Shown: positions 35,878-46,285, counted from the stretch's first letter. The stretch is DNA of 64,000 nucleotides from Bradyrhizobium canariense (GCF_019402665.1 NZ_VSST01000024.1:62001-126000), one strand, 5' to 3'. Notes: generated by a model from the letters alone, not told the origin. Program-made: numbers and translations.

Positions 35878-36957
35878 ATGAAGGCTGCCGTATTGAAATC
35901 GTTTGGATCGCCGCTTGCGATTGAGGAAGCCGCGGACCCTGTGCTCGGCACGGGCGAGGTCATCGTGGACGTCGTCGCAACGCGGGTGCTGTCCTACATG
36001 AACGAGGTCTTCAGCGGGGCGCGCAACTATGCGCTCGACCTGCCGATCATCCCGGGGCCTGGCGGCATCGGCCGGGTCCGCGCCATCGGCCCGGACGCGA
36101 CGAAGCTCAGCGTTGGCGACTGGGTGTTCTGCGACCCGACGGTGCGCTCACGCGACGACGCCGCAGCGCCCGACATTGCCCTGCAAGGACTCACCGCCCC
36201 CGGTGCCGGCGCCATGCGCCTGCAACAGCATTTCCGCCACGGCTCGTTCGCCGAGCAGATGCGGGTGCCGACGGAGAACGTGAAACGGCTCGGCCAAATC
36301 ACGTCCGACGAAGCCACGCGATGGTGCGCGCTGGGGACGCTGCTGGTGCCCTATGGCGGTTTCCTTGCCGCCAATCTTCAGGCGGGCGAGACCGTGCTGG
36401 TGAGCGGGGCCACCGGCAATTTCGGCAGCGCGGCCGTCTCGGTCGCGCTTGCGATGGGCGCGGCCTGCGTGGTCGCGCCCGGCCGCAACGACAAGATCTT
36501 GGCCGACCTCGTCCGCCGCTTCGGCGACCGCGTCAAGCCGGTCAGGCTCTCCGGCAATGAGGACGACGACCGCGAGCGCATGAAGCGCGCGGCACGAGGG
36601 CCGATCGACTGCGTGCTCGACATCATGCCGCCCTCGGTGAGCACGAATGTGGTGCGCGCGGCGATCATGACGGTGCGTCCTTACGGCCGTGTCGTGCTGA
36701 TGGGCGGTGTCGGCATGGCCGGCGGCGCCGGCCTCGAGCTGCCCTACCCCTGGATCATGCGCAATTGCATCAGCATCCACGGCGTCTGGATGTACCCGCC
36801 GGATGCGTCAGGCCGCCTGATCGCGCTGGTGCGCGCGGGACTGCTGAGGCTGGAGGAGTACGAGGCCACCGCCTTCGACCTCGACCACGCCAATGAGGCG
36901 GTAGCCCATGCCGCCGCCAATGGCGGACCGTTCAAACTGACGGTGATCCGGCCTTGA
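35878..36957 (+). CDS. Zinc-independent medium-chain dehydrogenase/reductase
   Basis: This protein has 359 residues of the MDR fold. The N-terminal GroES-like domain (MKAAVLKSFGSPLAIEEA) lacks the usual zinc ligands: the Cys/GHE positions read VLSYMNEVFSG and IIPGPGGIGRV. The Rossmann domain has VLVSGATGNFGSAAVSVALA. It is therefore likely an NAD(P)H quinone-reductase-like or enoyl-reductase-like enzyme and not a zinc alcohol dehydrogenase. It is divergent from the XRE regulator. The substrate cannot be deduced. Confidence 0.85.
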   Translation: MKAAVLKSFGSPLAIEEAADPVLGTGEVIVDVVATRVLSYMNEVFSGARNYALDLPIIPGPGGIGRVRAIGPDATKLSVGDWVFCDPTVRSRDDAAAPDIALQGLTAPGAGAMRLQQHFRHGSFAEQMRVPTENVKRLGQITSDEATRWCALGTLLVPYGGFLAANLQAGETVLVSGATGNFGSAAVSVALAMGAACVVAPGRNDKILADLVRRFGDRVKPVRLSGNEDDDRERMKRAARGPIDCVLDIMPPSVSTNVVRAAIMTVRPYGRVVLMGGVGMAGGAGLELPYPWIMRNCISIHGVWMYPPDASGRLIALVRAGLLRLEEYEATAFDLDHANEAVAHAAANGGPFKLTVIRP

Positions 36958-37035
36958 ACGCCCCGGGGAGCGCCATTTTTTTAGTCAGTCCGGCCAAGCA
37001 CTTGGCTACTGTGCATGGGGTTGTTTTCGCGGTTT

Positions 37036-37737
37036 TTACTCGAGCTCGACCACCTGGCCGTTCGACAGCGACACGCGGCGGTCCATGCGGCCGGCGAGCT
37101 CCATGTTGTGGGTCGCGATCAGCATGGAGACCTTGGTCGCCTTGACGAGCTGCATCAGGGCCTGGAAGACGTGGTCCGCGGTGTGCGGATCGAGATTGCC
37201 GGTCGGCTCGTCCGCGAACAGCACCCGCGGAGCATTGGCCACGGCGCGCGCGATCGCAACGCGCTGCTGCTCACCGCCCGACAGCTCAGACGGACGGTGC
37301 GTGATGCGCTCGCCGAGGCCGAGATAGCCCAGGATTTCCTTGGCGCGCTTGACGCTCTCGGACTTCTTGAGGCCGCGGATCATCTGCGGCATCATCACAT
37401 TTTCGAGCGCCGAGAACTCCGGCAGCAGCCGGTGCGACTGGTAGACGAAGCCGATGTCGGTACGGCGAAGCTGGGTGCGCTCGATGTCGGGCAGTTGCGA
37501 GGTCGGCGCGCCATTGACGTAGACCTCGCCGGAATCAGGCGCTTCCAACAGTCCCGCAATGTGCAGCAGCGTCGACTTGCCCGAGCCGGACGGCGCCACC
37601 AGCGCGACGGACTGGCCCGCCCACAGCGCGAGCTTGGCGCCGTCGAGGATCGTCAGCGGCACCTCGCCCTGCAAGTACTGTCGCTTTATCTCGTGGAGAT
37701 AAATGACCGGTACATCTTCCGCCCCCTGGCTCTCCAT
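37036..37737 (-). CDS. lolD: Lipoprotein-releasing ABC transporter ATPase
   Basis: LolD powers release of outer-membrane lipoproteins from the inner membrane. The protein has Walker [20 protein letters not shown], signature [18 protein letters not shown], Walker [14 protein letters not shown] and the H-loop ATHNMELA. Length 233 is normal for MacB/LolD-type ATPases. It starts 7 bases after the lolC stop, which fixes its partner. Walker A reads GPSGSGK in most relatives and APSGSGK here, a tolerable change. Confidence 0.95.
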   Translation of the reverse strand: MESQGAEDVPVIYLHEIKRQYLQGEVPLTILDGAKLALWAGQSVALVAPSGSGKSTLLHIAGLLEAPDSGEVYVNGAPTSQLPDIERTQLRRTDIGFVYQSHRLLPEFSALENVMMPQMIRGLKKSESVKRAKEILGYLGLGERITHRPSELSGGEQQRVAIARAVANAPRVLFADEPTGNLDPHTADHVFQALMQLVKATKVSMLIATHNMELAGRMDRRVSLSNGQVVELE

Positions 37738-37744
37738 CAGCCCC

Positions 37745-39013
37745 TCACTCGTACCGCAGCGCTTCGACGGGATCGAGGCGCGCGGCGCGCCAAGACGGAT
37801 ACAGCGTCGCCAGGAACGATAGCGTCAGCGCCATGATGACGACGGCCGAGGTCTCGCCGATGTCGATCTCGGCGGGCAGCTTCGACAGGAAATACAGCTC
37901 TGGCGAAAATAGCTCGGTGCTGGTCAGCCAGGACAGGAATTGCCTGATCGATTCGATGTTCAGGCAGATCACCAGCCCGACGATGAAGCCGACCATCGTA
38001 CCGACCACGCCGATCGAGGCGCCCGTGATCAGGAAGATGCGCATGATCGAGCCTTGCGAAGCCCCCATCGTGCGCAGGATCGCGATGTCGCTGCCCTTGT
38101 CCTTCACCAGCATGATCAGGCCGGAGACGATGTTGAGCGCCGCGACTAGCACGATCATGGTGAGGATCAGGAACATCACGTTGCGCTCGACCTGGAGCGC
38201 GTTGAAGAAGGTCGAGTTGCGCTGGCGCCAGTCCACCAGGAACACCGGCCGGCCCGCCGCCTCCGTCACGGCCTGGCGGAACGCGACGATCTGATCCGGA
38301 TTGGTGGTGAAGACCTCGATCGAGGTGACGTCGTTGCTGCGGTTGAAATAGGCCTGCGCCTCCGCGAGCGGCATGAACACGAAGCCGAGATCATACTCGG
38401 ACATTCCGATCTCGAACACCGCCGCGATCTTGTACGGTTTTATGCGCGGTGTCGTGCCCATCGGGGTGACCGCGCCCTTCGGCGCCACCAGCGTGATGCT
38501 GTCGCCGGCGTGCAGCGACAGCTGGTCGGCGAGGCGCCGGCCGATCGCGACCCCCTGCCCGTCGTCAAAGCCCTCGAGCGAACCCTGCTTGATGTTCTTG
38601 GCAATCGAGGTGAGGTTGTTGAGGTCGTCGGAGCGGATGCCGCGCACCAGCACGCCGGAGGCGTTCCACGGCGATGACGCCAGCGCCTGGCCATCCACCA
38701 CGGGCGCTGCGAGCCGGATGCCCTGGACCTGGCTGAGGCGGTCGGCGACGTCCTTCCAGTCGGTCAGCGGCGACTCCAGCGGCTGGACCAGGATGTGGCC
38801 GTTGAGCCCGAGGATCTTGTCGAGCAGCTCCTTGCGGAAGCCGTTCATGACGGCCATGACGATGATCAGCGTCGCCACGCCCAGCATGATGCCGAGGAAG
38901 GAGAACCCGGCGATGACCGAGATGAATCCCTCCTTGCGGCGCGCCCGTAAGTAGCGCGCCGACAGCATCCACTCGAATGGCGCAAAAGGCGCGGTTTGAA
39001 CGGTTTCGGTCAT
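37745..39013 (-). CDS. lolC: Lipoprotein-releasing ABC transporter permease (LolC/LolE family)
   Basis: This is the inner-membrane permease that extracts lipoproteins for LolA. It has one N-terminal transmembrane segment ([21 protein letters not shown]), a large periplasmic domain, and three C-terminal segments separated by the coupling-helix region [14 protein letters not shown]. It ends with [18 protein letters not shown], the family C-terminus. Alphaproteobacteria usually have one such gene in place of separate lolC and lolE. ATG 39013 matches the start of the second copy at 54242; ATG 39025 is also possible. A near-identical paralogue lies 15 kb away in opposite orientation. Confidence 0.94.
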   Translation of the reverse strand: MTETVQTAPFAPFEWMLSARYLRARRKEGFISVIAGFSFLGIMLGVATLIIVMAVMNGFRKELLDKILGLNGHILVQPLESPLTDWKDVADRLSQVQGIRLAAPVVDGQALASSPWNASGVLVRGIRSDDLNNLTSIAKNIKQGSLEGFDDGQGVAIGRRLADQLSLHAGDSITLVAPKGAVTPMGTTPRIKPYKIAAVFEIGMSEYDLGFVFMPLAEAQAYFNRSNDVTSIEVFTTNPDQIVAFRQAVTEAAGRPVFLVDWRQRNSTFFNALQVERNVMFLILTMIVLVAALNIVSGLIMLVKDKGSDIAILRTMGASQGSIMRIFLITGASIGVVGTMVGFIVGLVICLNIESIRQFLSWLTSTELFSPELYFLSKLPAEIDIGETSAVVIMALTLSFLATLYPSWRAARLDPVEALRYE

Positions 39014-39115
39014 GGTCTCATCCATCGCTCGATAGTCCCATGATTCGGGGTCAAATGTGGCCGGATTGGCGGCCGCAATCTGGGGCGATGAACAATATTC
39101 AGCCGACCAGCCTTA

Positions 39116-40435
39116 TCAGCCCACAAGTCTTGCGACCACGTCCGCAGGCGACATGGTCTCGCGGGCGCCGTCACTTCGCCGCTTGAGCTCGACCTTGCCG
39201 TCGGCGAGCCCTTTCGGCCCGATCATGATCTGCCAGGGAATGCCGATCAGGTCGGCGGCGGCGAATTTGGCTCCGGCGCGCTGGTCGGTGTCGTCGTAGA
39301 GCACGTCGACGCCCTTGGCGGACAGCTCCGCATAGAGCTTCTCGCAGGCCGCATCGACCGCCGCATCGCCCTGCTTGAGGTTGAGAATCGACACGCGGAA
39401 CGGGGCAACGGCCTCCGGCCATTTGATGCCGGCATCGTCATGGCAGGCCTCGATGATGGCGCCGAGCAGGCGCGAGACGCCGACGCCGTAGGAGCCGCCA
39501 TGGATCGGCACGTCGACCCCGTCGGGGCCCGCCACCAGCGCCTTCATCGCGTCGGAATATTTCGTGCCGAAATAGAAGATCTGCCCAACCTCGATCCCGC
39601 GGGTGTTCACCCGCTTGTCCGCGGGCACTTCCTGCTCGAAGCGCGCCGCGTCGTGAACGTCTTCCGTCGCCGCATAGACCGAGGTCCATTGCTTGATGAT
39701 CGGCGTCAAATCGCTCTCGTAGTCGACGTCCTCGCCCGGCACCGGCAGGTCCAGCACGTCGCGATTGATGAACACGCCGGATTCGCCGGTCTCGGCGAGC
39801 ACGATGAACTCGTGGCTGAGATCGCCGCCGATCGGGCCGGTCTCGGCGCGCATCGGGATCGCCTTCAGCCCCATCCGCGCGAAGGTGCGCAAATACGCCA
39901 CGAACATCTTGTTGTAGGCGACGCGCGCCGCGGCCTCGTTGAGGTCGAACGAATAGGCATCCTTCATCAGGAACTCGCGGCCGCGCATCACGCCAAAGCG
40001 GGGACGCTGCTCGTCGCGGAATTTCCACTGAATATGATAGAGATTCAGCGGCAGGCTCTTGTAGGACTTCACATAGGCGCGGAAGATCTCGGTGATCATT
40101 TCCTCGTTGGTCGGCCCGTATAGCAGCTCACGCTTGTGCCGGTCGGCGATGCGCAGCATCTCGGGGCCATAGGCATCGTAGCGGCCGCTCTCGCGCCAGA
40201 GATCGGCAAGCTGAAGCGTCGGCATCAACAGTTCCAGCGCGCCGGAGCGGTCCTGCTCCTCGCGCACGATCTGCTCGATCTTCTTGAGCACGCGGAAGCC
40301 GAGCGGCAGCCAAGCGTAGATGCCGGCGGCCTCCTGCCGGATCATGCCGGCACGCAGCATCAGCCGATGCGAGACGATCTCCGCCTCTTTCGGATTTTCC
40401 TTCAGGATGGGCAGAAAGAACCGCGACAACCGCAT
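39116..40435 (-). CDS. proS: Prolyl-tRNA synthetase (short form)
   Basis: ProS charges tRNA-Pro. Class II motifs are present: [20 protein letters not shown] (motif 1 region), [27 protein letters not shown] (motif 2) and [14 protein letters not shown] (motif 3). An anticodon-binding domain follows ([14 protein letters not shown] ... [20 protein letters not shown]). Length 439 is the alphaproteobacterial form without the editing insertion domain. ATG 40435 starts the conserved [19 protein letters not shown]; the upstream extension is not family-like. It is the likely first gene of a proS-lolC-lolD unit. Confidence 0.96.
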   Translation of the reverse strand: MRLSRFFLPILKENPKEAEIVSHRLMLRAGMIRQEAAGIYAWLPLGFRVLKKIEQIVREEQDRSGALELLMPTLQLADLWRESGRYDAYGPEMLRIADRHKRELLYGPTNEEMITEIFRAYVKSYKSLPLNLYHIQWKFRDEQRPRFGVMRGREFLMKDAYSFDLNEAAARVAYNKMFVAYLRTFARMGLKAIPMRAETGPIGGDLSHEFIVLAETGESGVFINRDVLDLPVPGEDVDYESDLTPIIKQWTSVYAATEDVHDAARFEQEVPADKRVNTRGIEVGQIFYFGTKYSDAMKALVAGPDGVDVPIHGGSYGVGVSRLLGAIIEACHDDAGIKWPEAVAPFRVSILNLKQGDAAVDAACEKLYAELSAKGVDVLYDDTDQRAGAKFAAADLIGIPWQIMIGPKGLADGKVELKRRSDGARETMSPADVVARLVG

Positions 40436-40588
40436 GGCAATACTCGAGGAATCAGTGATGGCTTGCAGTGAAACCGGATTGGGAGCCAAAACACAAGACC
40501 GGGAATGAGGAAAACCCGCTAACACAGCGGAATTCCTGTCATTTTTCCGTCGACTTCAGGTTCGACGTGATGCGCCGAAGAGCCCGAT

Positions 40589-42151
40589 TCAGGGCGCCGC
40601 CACCTCGAGCTCGTCCTCCAGCGTGATCTTCTCGAAATCGCTCAAGAGCGCGTCGATCCGCACATGCCAGCGGCCGGCAAAGGGCAGCTCGACCTTGCGC
40701 ACGTGCCAGTAGCGGTCCGGCCCGCGCGAGGCGTCCCGCTCCATCGGCTCGATGCCGCGTTCGGGCAGGCTCAGCGTCAGCGTCACCTCCTTGGCCTCAA
40801 GCACCGCCCCCTCGCCGGTCATGAGCTGCAGCACGAAATCGTCGATACCCGCCTTACCCGGCGAGACCAGGACCTGGAACATCGCCCTGTCGGTGTGGAT
40901 GTGGATCGCCAGCGGCGTCTCTGGAATGATCGTCCGCGGCGGCGGCGTGAAGCGCCAGCCGGCCACGACGGCGAAGATGCCGAGCGCGATGGCGCATTCG
41001 AGCACGATCGAGCGCTTCAGGCTCTGCGCGGCCTTGTGATCCCCCGCCAGAGCCGGAGTCAGGCGAAAGCGGTTGAGCGCGGCAAGCGCCAGCAGCACGA
41101 GCACCAGCGCCAGCTTGATCGAGAGGATGAGTCCATACCGAGTCTCGACCAATGCGGACGGCTTCTCAAGCTGGACGATGGCGAGCGCGAGGCCGGTCAA
41201 TGCCAGAACGCCAACGGCCAGCGCGGCGATGCGGGAGAAGCGGTTCACGACAGGCAATGCCGCGGCCGATGTCTTTGACAACAGGGCGACCAGCGGCGCG
41301 AGGGCCCCAATCCAAAAGGCCACACCGAGACCATGGAGAAAGATTGTCGGGCGGGTCAACAGTTCGGGCGGTGCCGTAGCGGCGTGCCCGGTCATGGCCA
41401 GCGACAAGCCGACGCCGACGAAGGCAATGATCGCCAGAGCGCGCGCGCACCACGCGTGGCCTAGCGCCAGCAGCGCGAACAGCATTGCAGCGATGGCCAC
41501 GAGCAAGGCTGGGCCCGCGCTGGTCCCGGATGCGACTTTCCAGGGAGCCATCGTCGCGAGAGCGGACAGCGGTAGGCCGAGGAGATCCAGCCCCAACACG
41601 CCAATGGACACCACCGCGCTCGTGAGGCCGATGGCGAGCGCCACGCGCGGAACGGTCATGCCGGTCATCGACCACGCAACCCAGCGAGCAAAGAACACGC
41701 CGCCGACGCCGACGAACAGGCCAAGATTGAGACCGACCCGCGCCAGCCAGATCAGCACGTTCAATCCGCCATCGGCGTTTGCGGGAGGTTGCGTCCCCGT
41801 CGGCGTGCCGATCGAGAAGATCGCCGATCCCGCGACGGGATGGCCGTCCTGCGAAATGACGCGATAGCTGACGACGGCCGTGCCCTGCGGCAGGTCCGCC
41901 GGCATCACGACCGAGATGGTCTCGCCCGATGCGTTGACGCGCACATCATCCCGCGCCCTGCCCGCGCCGTCGATCAGCCGGATCGCGCCCGGCGTCACTG
42001 TCTCATTGAAGCGCAACTCCACCGCCTTTGGCGCGCTCGCGAGCATGCTGCCGCTCGCCGGCTCGACCGCGACCAGCGCCGCGTGCGCCGAGACGCCGGT
42101 TGCGAAGCCGACGACGAGGAGCAGCGTCGCGAGCGCGGCGAGCAGGCGCAT
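40589..42151 (-). CDS. pcuE: CopC/CopD fusion copper import protein with C-terminal YtkA-like domain (PcuE)
   Basis: After a signal peptide (RLLAALATLLLVVGFATG ... SAH), the mature N-terminal His begins a CopC domain (HAALVAVEPASGSML, RFNETVTPGAIRLID, QDGHPVAGSAIFSIG). A CopD-type membrane domain of about eight segments follows. It includes HAATAPPELL, TIFLHGLGVAFWIGAL, and RYGLILSIKLALVLVLL. The last ~110 residues form a soluble domain (FVLQLMTGEGAVLEAKEVTL ... FAGRWHVRIDAL) of YtkA/FixH type. ATG 42151 overlaps the pcuD stop by one base. The order matches pcuE of the Bradyrhizobium pcu operon, needed for copper supply at low copper. Confidence 0.88.
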   Translation of the reverse strand: MRLLAALATLLLVVGFATGVSAHAALVAVEPASGSMLASAPKAVELRFNETVTPGAIRLIDGAGRARDDVRVNASGETISVVMPADLPQGTAVVSYRVISQDGHPVAGSAIFSIGTPTGTQPPANADGGLNVLIWLARVGLNLGLFVGVGGVFFARWVAWSMTGMTVPRVALAIGLTSAVVSIGVLGLDLLGLPLSALATMAPWKVASGTSAGPALLVAIAAMLFALLALGHAWCARALAIIAFVGVGLSLAMTGHAATAPPELLTRPTIFLHGLGVAFWIGALAPLVALLSKTSAAALPVVNRFSRIAALAVGVLALTGLALAIVQLEKPSALVETRYGLILSIKLALVLVLLALAALNRFRLTPALAGDHKAAQSLKRSIVLECAIALGIFAVVAGWRFTPPPRTIIPETPLAIHIHTDRAMFQVLVSPGKAGIDDFVLQLMTGEGAVLEAKEVTLTLSLPERGIEPMERDASRGPDRYWHVRKVELPFAGRWHVRIDALLSDFEKITLEDELEVAAP

Positions 42152-42669
42152 CAGGGTTTTGGCAGGAGTTTTACGCCCGGCGCCGGTGACTTGCCCTCGT
42201 GCGAATGCCCGGCCCCCTCCGCGGGGATCTCGATCCAGCGGCTGACGCCGGTCTCGCATTCCTGGATTACGGGAAAGTACAGGATTGTGTTCGGTTTGAG
42301 CGTGTCGGTCAGGGCCGTGTGCATGACGAACTCGTCATAGTTCTTGTCCGGCAGCTTGCCGCCGGACCAAGTCACCTCCTTGACGCCGGAGGAGAGCCTG
42401 TTGCCGTGATAATCGTATTCGCCGGCGTATTTGCCCTCGACCACGTCAACACTCCAGCCCGCCTTCGGCATCGGTTTCACCGCGATCACGCCTTCCGGGA
42501 TCTGCACCCGGATTTTCACCGTGGGCGAGCCCGCGCAGCCGTGCGGGACGGCGAAGACGGCCTTGTAGGAAGCACCGACCGTGGCCTGCTTGCCTTCGAG
42601 GAAGACGTGCGCGGTCGCTGGCGTTGCCGCAAAGACGCTCAGAAAGATCAGCCAGGTTCGCTTCGACAT
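42151..42669 (-). CDS. pcuD: YcnI/DUF1775 periplasmic copper protein (PcuD)
   Basis: This protein has 172 residues with a signal peptide (SKRTWLIFLSVFAATPATA). The mature protein begins HVFLEGKQATVGASYKA, the YcnI start whose N-terminal His can bind copper in known members. It continues with VPHGCAGSPTVKIRVQIPEG, a conserved Trp in AGWSVDVVEGKY, and QECETGVSRWIEIP. The C-terminal HSHEGKSPAPG adds a His pair. The ATG at 42669 has GGGAG ten bases upstream and lies 32 bases after pcuC. It works in the periplasm between the PCuAC chaperone and the CopC/CopD importer. Confidence 0.9.
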   Translation of the reverse strand: MSKRTWLIFLSVFAATPATAHVFLEGKQATVGASYKAVFAVPHGCAGSPTVKIRVQIPEGVIAVKPMPKAGWSVDVVEGKYAGEYDYHGNRLSSGVKEVTWSGGKLPDKNYDEFVMHTALTDTLKPNTILYFPVIQECETGVSRWIEIPAEGAGHSHEGKSPAPGVKLLPKP

Positions 42670-42701
42670 ATTGGGTCTCCCGAAGGTCCAGATCATGCTC
42701 G

Positions 42702-43220
42702 TCACATCTTCATTCCCGAATGATCCGGCATTTTCTTCATCATGTGCCCGCCCTCGCCCGGCGCCTGGGCGCCGACGCCCTGTACGTCGAGGGAGACGGC
42801 GACCTTGCCGGCCTTCTCGAACTGAAGCGTCACCGGCACCTTGTCGCCCTGCTTGAAGGGGCCCTTCAGCTCCTGCAGCATCAGGTGGTAGCCGCCGGGG
42901 GCGAACTTCACCGTCTTGCCGGGATCGATCACGAGACCCTTGTCGAGCAGACGCATCTTCATCACGCCATTGTCCATCGCCATCTCGTGGACCTCAGCCT
43001 TCCCCGCGATCTCGGCGGAGACGCCGACCAGCTTGTCGGCCACTGTGCCCTTGTTCTCGATGGTGAGATAGCCGCCGGCGACCTTAGCGCCGCCCGGTGT
43101 CGCCCGGCTCCACGCCTGCGAGATGACGAGATCGCCCGCCTTGACGTCGTCGGCCCGCGCGACGGCACAGCCGGTCAGCAACAGTGAAATTGCAAGGAGA
43201 GTTCGTCCGATAGTCTTCAT
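42702..43220 (-). CDS. pcuC: PCuAC-type periplasmic copper(I) chaperone (PcuC)
   Basis: PCuAC proteins deliver Cu(I) to the CuA site of cytochrome oxidase. The metal motif H-M...M...H-M is present: KAEVHEMAMDNGVMKMR followed by APGGYHLMLQELK. A C-terminal His/Met-rich tail (GGHMMKKMPDHSGMKM) is also present and in known members helps bind Cu(II). The signal peptide is KTIGRTLLAISLLLTGCA, and the Cys in TGCA could make it a lipoprotein. ATG 43220 gives 172 residues. The longer frame upstream overlaps the end of pcuB and looks non-coding. Confidence 0.92.
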   Translation of the reverse strand: MKTIGRTLLAISLLLTGCAVARADDVKAGDLVISQAWSRATPGGAKVAGGYLTIENKGTVADKLVGVSAEIAGKAEVHEMAMDNGVMKMRLLDKGLVIDPGKTVKFAPGGYHLMLQELKGPFKQGDKVPVTLQFEKAGKVAVSLDVQGVGAQAPGEGGHMMKKMPDHSGMKM

Positions 43221-43360
43221 GTTGATTGCCTCTTTCACGATTGATCGGGCCGAGAATGGCCCTGCATTCTTCCGCGACACCCTTCCGCTGCCTTCAGCAT
43301 CGGCATTCGGAACGCCGGCCTGCCGCGGAGCCGAACATAGACCCAAGTGCCATTTGCCCG

Positions 43361-45568
43361 TCACCATCGATACCTCATTCCAGCGTACACTGCTCTTCCC
43401 GTACCCGGCTCAAACAATGCTGACGTCGCCGTCGCTCGATCGATGATGCTCGCGCTGGCTATGTAGGTCTTGTTGGTGAGATTGCGCCCCTCGATGTAGG
43501 CAGACATCGGGCCGCCATTGTCGAACCCGGCTTTCAATCCCAACAAGGCGTAAGGCTCTGTCGTCAGCGTGTTCATGCTGTCCACAAAGTAGGCCTGTGG
43601 CACCCATTCGACGTTGGGTCCAACATAGAAACCGGTAGGGTGCTTGTAGAGAAGCTCCGCGCGCAAATAGTGACTTGGGGCTCCCGGCAATCGATTGTTT
43701 CCGAAAGTGGGATCTTTGTCGAAGCGGAAGTCGTTGAAGGAATAAGCGACATTCAGCCAGATTTTGTCCGGCGCCGGGCCGTTGACGAAGATGTCACGAA
43801 AGATTGCTGCGCCCGCGCCGGCCTCGATGCCTTGATGGATGGTGTGGTCGGCATTGGTCACATTGCAGTTGCCAAAAGCACTATAGAGGCATTGCAGTTC
43901 GTCGCGAATGTTGGCCCGGTACGCCGTCAGTTCCCAGGCGTAATCAGGCCGCTTCATGCGAGACCCGATTTCGTACGTGGTCGCAATCTGCGGGCGGATG
44001 CTGGTGAACGGAATCGTCGGAATGCCAGGACCAATCGCGCTTTCGCCGAAGCTCGGCACCTCGGCGCTCCGCGAGACATTGGCGAAGGCCTGCCAGGCGG
44101 GATCGATTTGCCACAACAGACCGCCTTTCGGCGACCAGACATTAAAGCGCGTTGCCCCCGATTGATCCCCGTCGCTGAGGAAACGATCCTGCCGATTGCG
44201 GGTCGCGTACAGAAATTGCGTGCCGCCGATCACCGCAAGATTTGGAATGACGTAGAAGCTGTCTTCGACATAGGCGGAGGTATTCTCCGACCGATCGATC
44301 GAGGAAGAAAGCAGTGCACCCTTCTGCCCGCCAATGTTGGCGAACTGCTGGTTGTCGATGCTGCCGTTCAGCACATAGACGCCCGCGACCAACCTGTTGC
44401 GGAAGCCGCCAATGGTGCGGTCATCCGTGATCTTCGCGAATCCTCCATAGTCCTTGTAACGGTAGTCCAGCCACTGGAAAATCGGATGCATCAAATGGCG
44501 ATCGACACCAAAGGCGCCGAATTCGACTTTGGTGTCATCGAAACGAACGGTGGTTTTGTTGGCGAGCCTGACAGTATCGATATTGCGCTGCTGATCCATC
44601 GCAACATTCGCGGGTGCAGCAGCTTCCGGATCGGTCAAAGCGGATGTCTTGGTCACGGTACCCGGGATTCGCTGCCGGACTTCGTTGGCATTGAGGTAGA
44701 ACCGGGTCTCGACATCCGGTGAGAACTGATACCCAATATTGCCGCTCAAACGGTTGCTCGAGCCAAAACTGTGATCGCGAAAACCGTCCGCGGCCTGCGC
44801 GGAAGCGGTCACGAAACCGTCCCACCGCCCGTTGACGCCTCCTGCGTTCGCCTGAAGGCGTTTGTAGCCGAATCCTCCGACATCGAAGGACACACCATTC
44901 GGAAACGAGTCGCGGCCGGTCGGAGTCACGAAGTTGATCGCGCCTCCGAGCGAATTGGCGCCAAACTGAAGCGCGTTGCCGCCCTTGAAGACTTCGACAT
45001 ATTTGTAGGCGCTCGGATCGATCTCCTGGAAATCGCCATAACCATCCGCGGTGTTGATCGGAATGCCGTCCATATAGAGCTGCACGCCGCGCAGATGAAA
45101 ATTGCGCGACAGGCCGGACCCGCGAATCGAAAGGCGGGTGTCGTCGCCCCATTTGGGCTGGGCGTACACGCCGGGCACGTAATCCAGAACATCCTTGATC
45201 GTGTTGGACGGCGTCGAGTTCCTGTACGCATCGGCCGAGACGAGCGCCACGCCGCCCGGAGTCTGGTTAATCTCCGCCAGCGCTTGTTGCGCAGTCAGAA
45301 CCGTCAGGGCACCCGGAGCCCCTGCACTCTGTTCGCTCGCGGTTTGCTGCGGCGATGGGGTCGTTCGCAGGCTTCGCGTGACGCGGGCCGATCGCGCAGA
45401 ATTGCGTGGCGATCGGACGGCCGACGCACGCTTCTGCTGAGGCGCCTCAACTGTGATAGGCGGCAGCACTGCGCTGCTGCTTTGGGCAAAGGCTCCGTTC
45501 GATGATGCAAGCAGCGCGGCCTGAATGGCAACGACGCTCACACCACGGCGGGCATGACAACGTAACAT
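43361..45568 (-). CDS. pcuB: TonB-dependent outer membrane receptor of the copper cluster (PcuB)
   Basis: This protein has 735 residues with a signal peptide ending GAFAQ. A proline/arginine-rich linker precedes the plug domain (NTIKDVLDYVPGVYAQPKWG, LSIRGSGLSRNFHLRGVQLY and GGAINFVTPTG). A 22-strand barrel follows, ending GMRYRW with an aromatic last residue. TonB-box-like PITVEAPQ lies near residue 37. ATG 45568 has AGGA seven bases upstream. By position in pcuABCDE it is the outer-membrane port for copper or a copper chelate; the ligand is inferred from context. Confidence 0.9.
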   Translation of the reverse strand: MLRCHARRGVSVVAIQAALLASSNGAFAQSSSAVLPPITVEAPQQKRASAVRSPRNSARSARVTRSLRTTPSPQQTASEQSAGAPGALTVLTAQQALAEINQTPGGVALVSADAYRNSTPSNTIKDVLDYVPGVYAQPKWGDDTRLSIRGSGLSRNFHLRGVQLYMDGIPINTADGYGDFQEIDPSAYKYVEVFKGGNALQFGANSLGGAINFVTPTGRDSFPNGVSFDVGGFGYKRLQANAGGVNGRWDGFVTASAQAADGFRDHSFGSSNRLSGNIGYQFSPDVETRFYLNANEVRQRIPGTVTKTSALTDPEAAAPANVAMDQQRNIDTVRLANKTTVRFDDTKVEFGAFGVDRHLMHPIFQWLDYRYKDYGGFAKITDDRTIGGFRNRLVAGVYVLNGSIDNQQFANIGGQKGALLSSSIDRSENTSAYVEDSFYVIPNLAVIGGTQFLYATRNRQDRFLSDGDQSGATRFNVWSPKGGLLWQIDPAWQAFANVSRSAEVPSFGESAIGPGIPTIPFTSIRPQIATTYEIGSRMKRPDYAWELTAYRANIRDELQCLYSAFGNCNVTNADHTIHQGIEAGAGAAIFRDIFVNGPAPDKIWLNVAYSFNDFRFDKDPTFGNNRLPGAPSHYLRAELLYKHPTGFYVGPNVEWVPQAYFVDSMNTLTTEPYALLGLKAGFDNGGPMSAYIEGRNLTNKTYIASASIIDRATATSALFEPGTGRAVYAGMRYRW

Positions 45569-45652
45569 GGGGCATTCCTGACGCCGGGCTTTCTCTCCGG
45601 CCTTTCGACAGCATTAATCGCCTACGGCGGACCGCGGCGATCACGAGAGTCG

Positions 45653-46039
45653 TCAGGAAAATTGAGGCGGTGCGCGCGCCTGCGCGTTTGTGCCTTTATG
45701 GGCCGCCCCGGCGGATGCCTCCGCCGCGTGCCACACCACGCGTTCGGCATGGCGGAAGGGAACGGAGAGCGCGGCATGCGGCGACGAATCGAGCGACGCG
45801 CCCACCTGCGCCAGGCAACAGAGGGCACACGCACCGGCATGTGCGACCGGCGTACCCGCTGGGTCGTTCAGGCCGCCCTGCTCGCTCGCGCTGTGGCAGA
45901 TGACGGCGGCGGACAACGGATCGGCCACGGCTTGGCCGGCCGCCAGACAGGCGGCAATCGGCGCCAGCACCTGCATCACCAGGGCGAGCAGGACCAGAGG
46001 TAGGAATTTTTGCAGCCGTGCGCGCATCCGCCGAACCAT
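45653..46039 (-). CDS. pcuA: DUF2946-type small Cys/His protein, first gene of the copper cluster (PcuA)
   Basis: This protein has 128 residues. A membrane/signal segment (FLPLVLLALVMQVLAPIAAC) is followed by ICHSASEQGG, then HAGACALCCLAQVG, a Cys-rich CxxCC segment, and several His (SSPHAALSV, RHAERVVWHAAE). This is the DUF2946 pattern, which accompanies TonB-dependent copper receptors. It is probably a periplasmic or membrane-attached copper-binding protein. ATG 46039 and ATG 46027 are both possible starts. It begins the operon whose promoter must lie in 46040-46280. Confidence 0.78.
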   Translation of the reverse strand: MVRRMRARLQKFLPLVLLALVMQVLAPIAACLAAGQAVADPLSAAVICHSASEQGGLNDPAGTPVAHAGACALCCLAQVGASLDSSPHAALSVPFRHAERVVWHAAEASAGAAHKGTNAQARAPPQFS

Positions 46040-46285
46040 TCGTTCGTCTACTAACTAAACACCGCGCTATGGCCGAGTCGAGCCCGGTTCCGCCGCCTTC
46101 TTAATCCAGCGCAAACTTCCCGGAAAACCGTGGTCCGACCGCCCACGGGAGGGAACCTCCGGCATTTGAGGCAGTCGAGCCGATGGCCCATCCACAGATT
46201 TCTTATGTTTGTCATATGCTTACCCGGCCGGCAGCCCGATCATTTCGTCAATTGCTCGAATTTTGAACATTCGTTGCCGAAAATG

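Noticed and set aside
36955..36985. CGCCCCGGGGAGCG followed by a seven-T run after the reductase gene, as a terminator
   Set aside because: The dyad has no room for a loop and a mismatch. The T run is suggestive, but the hairpin is not convincing.
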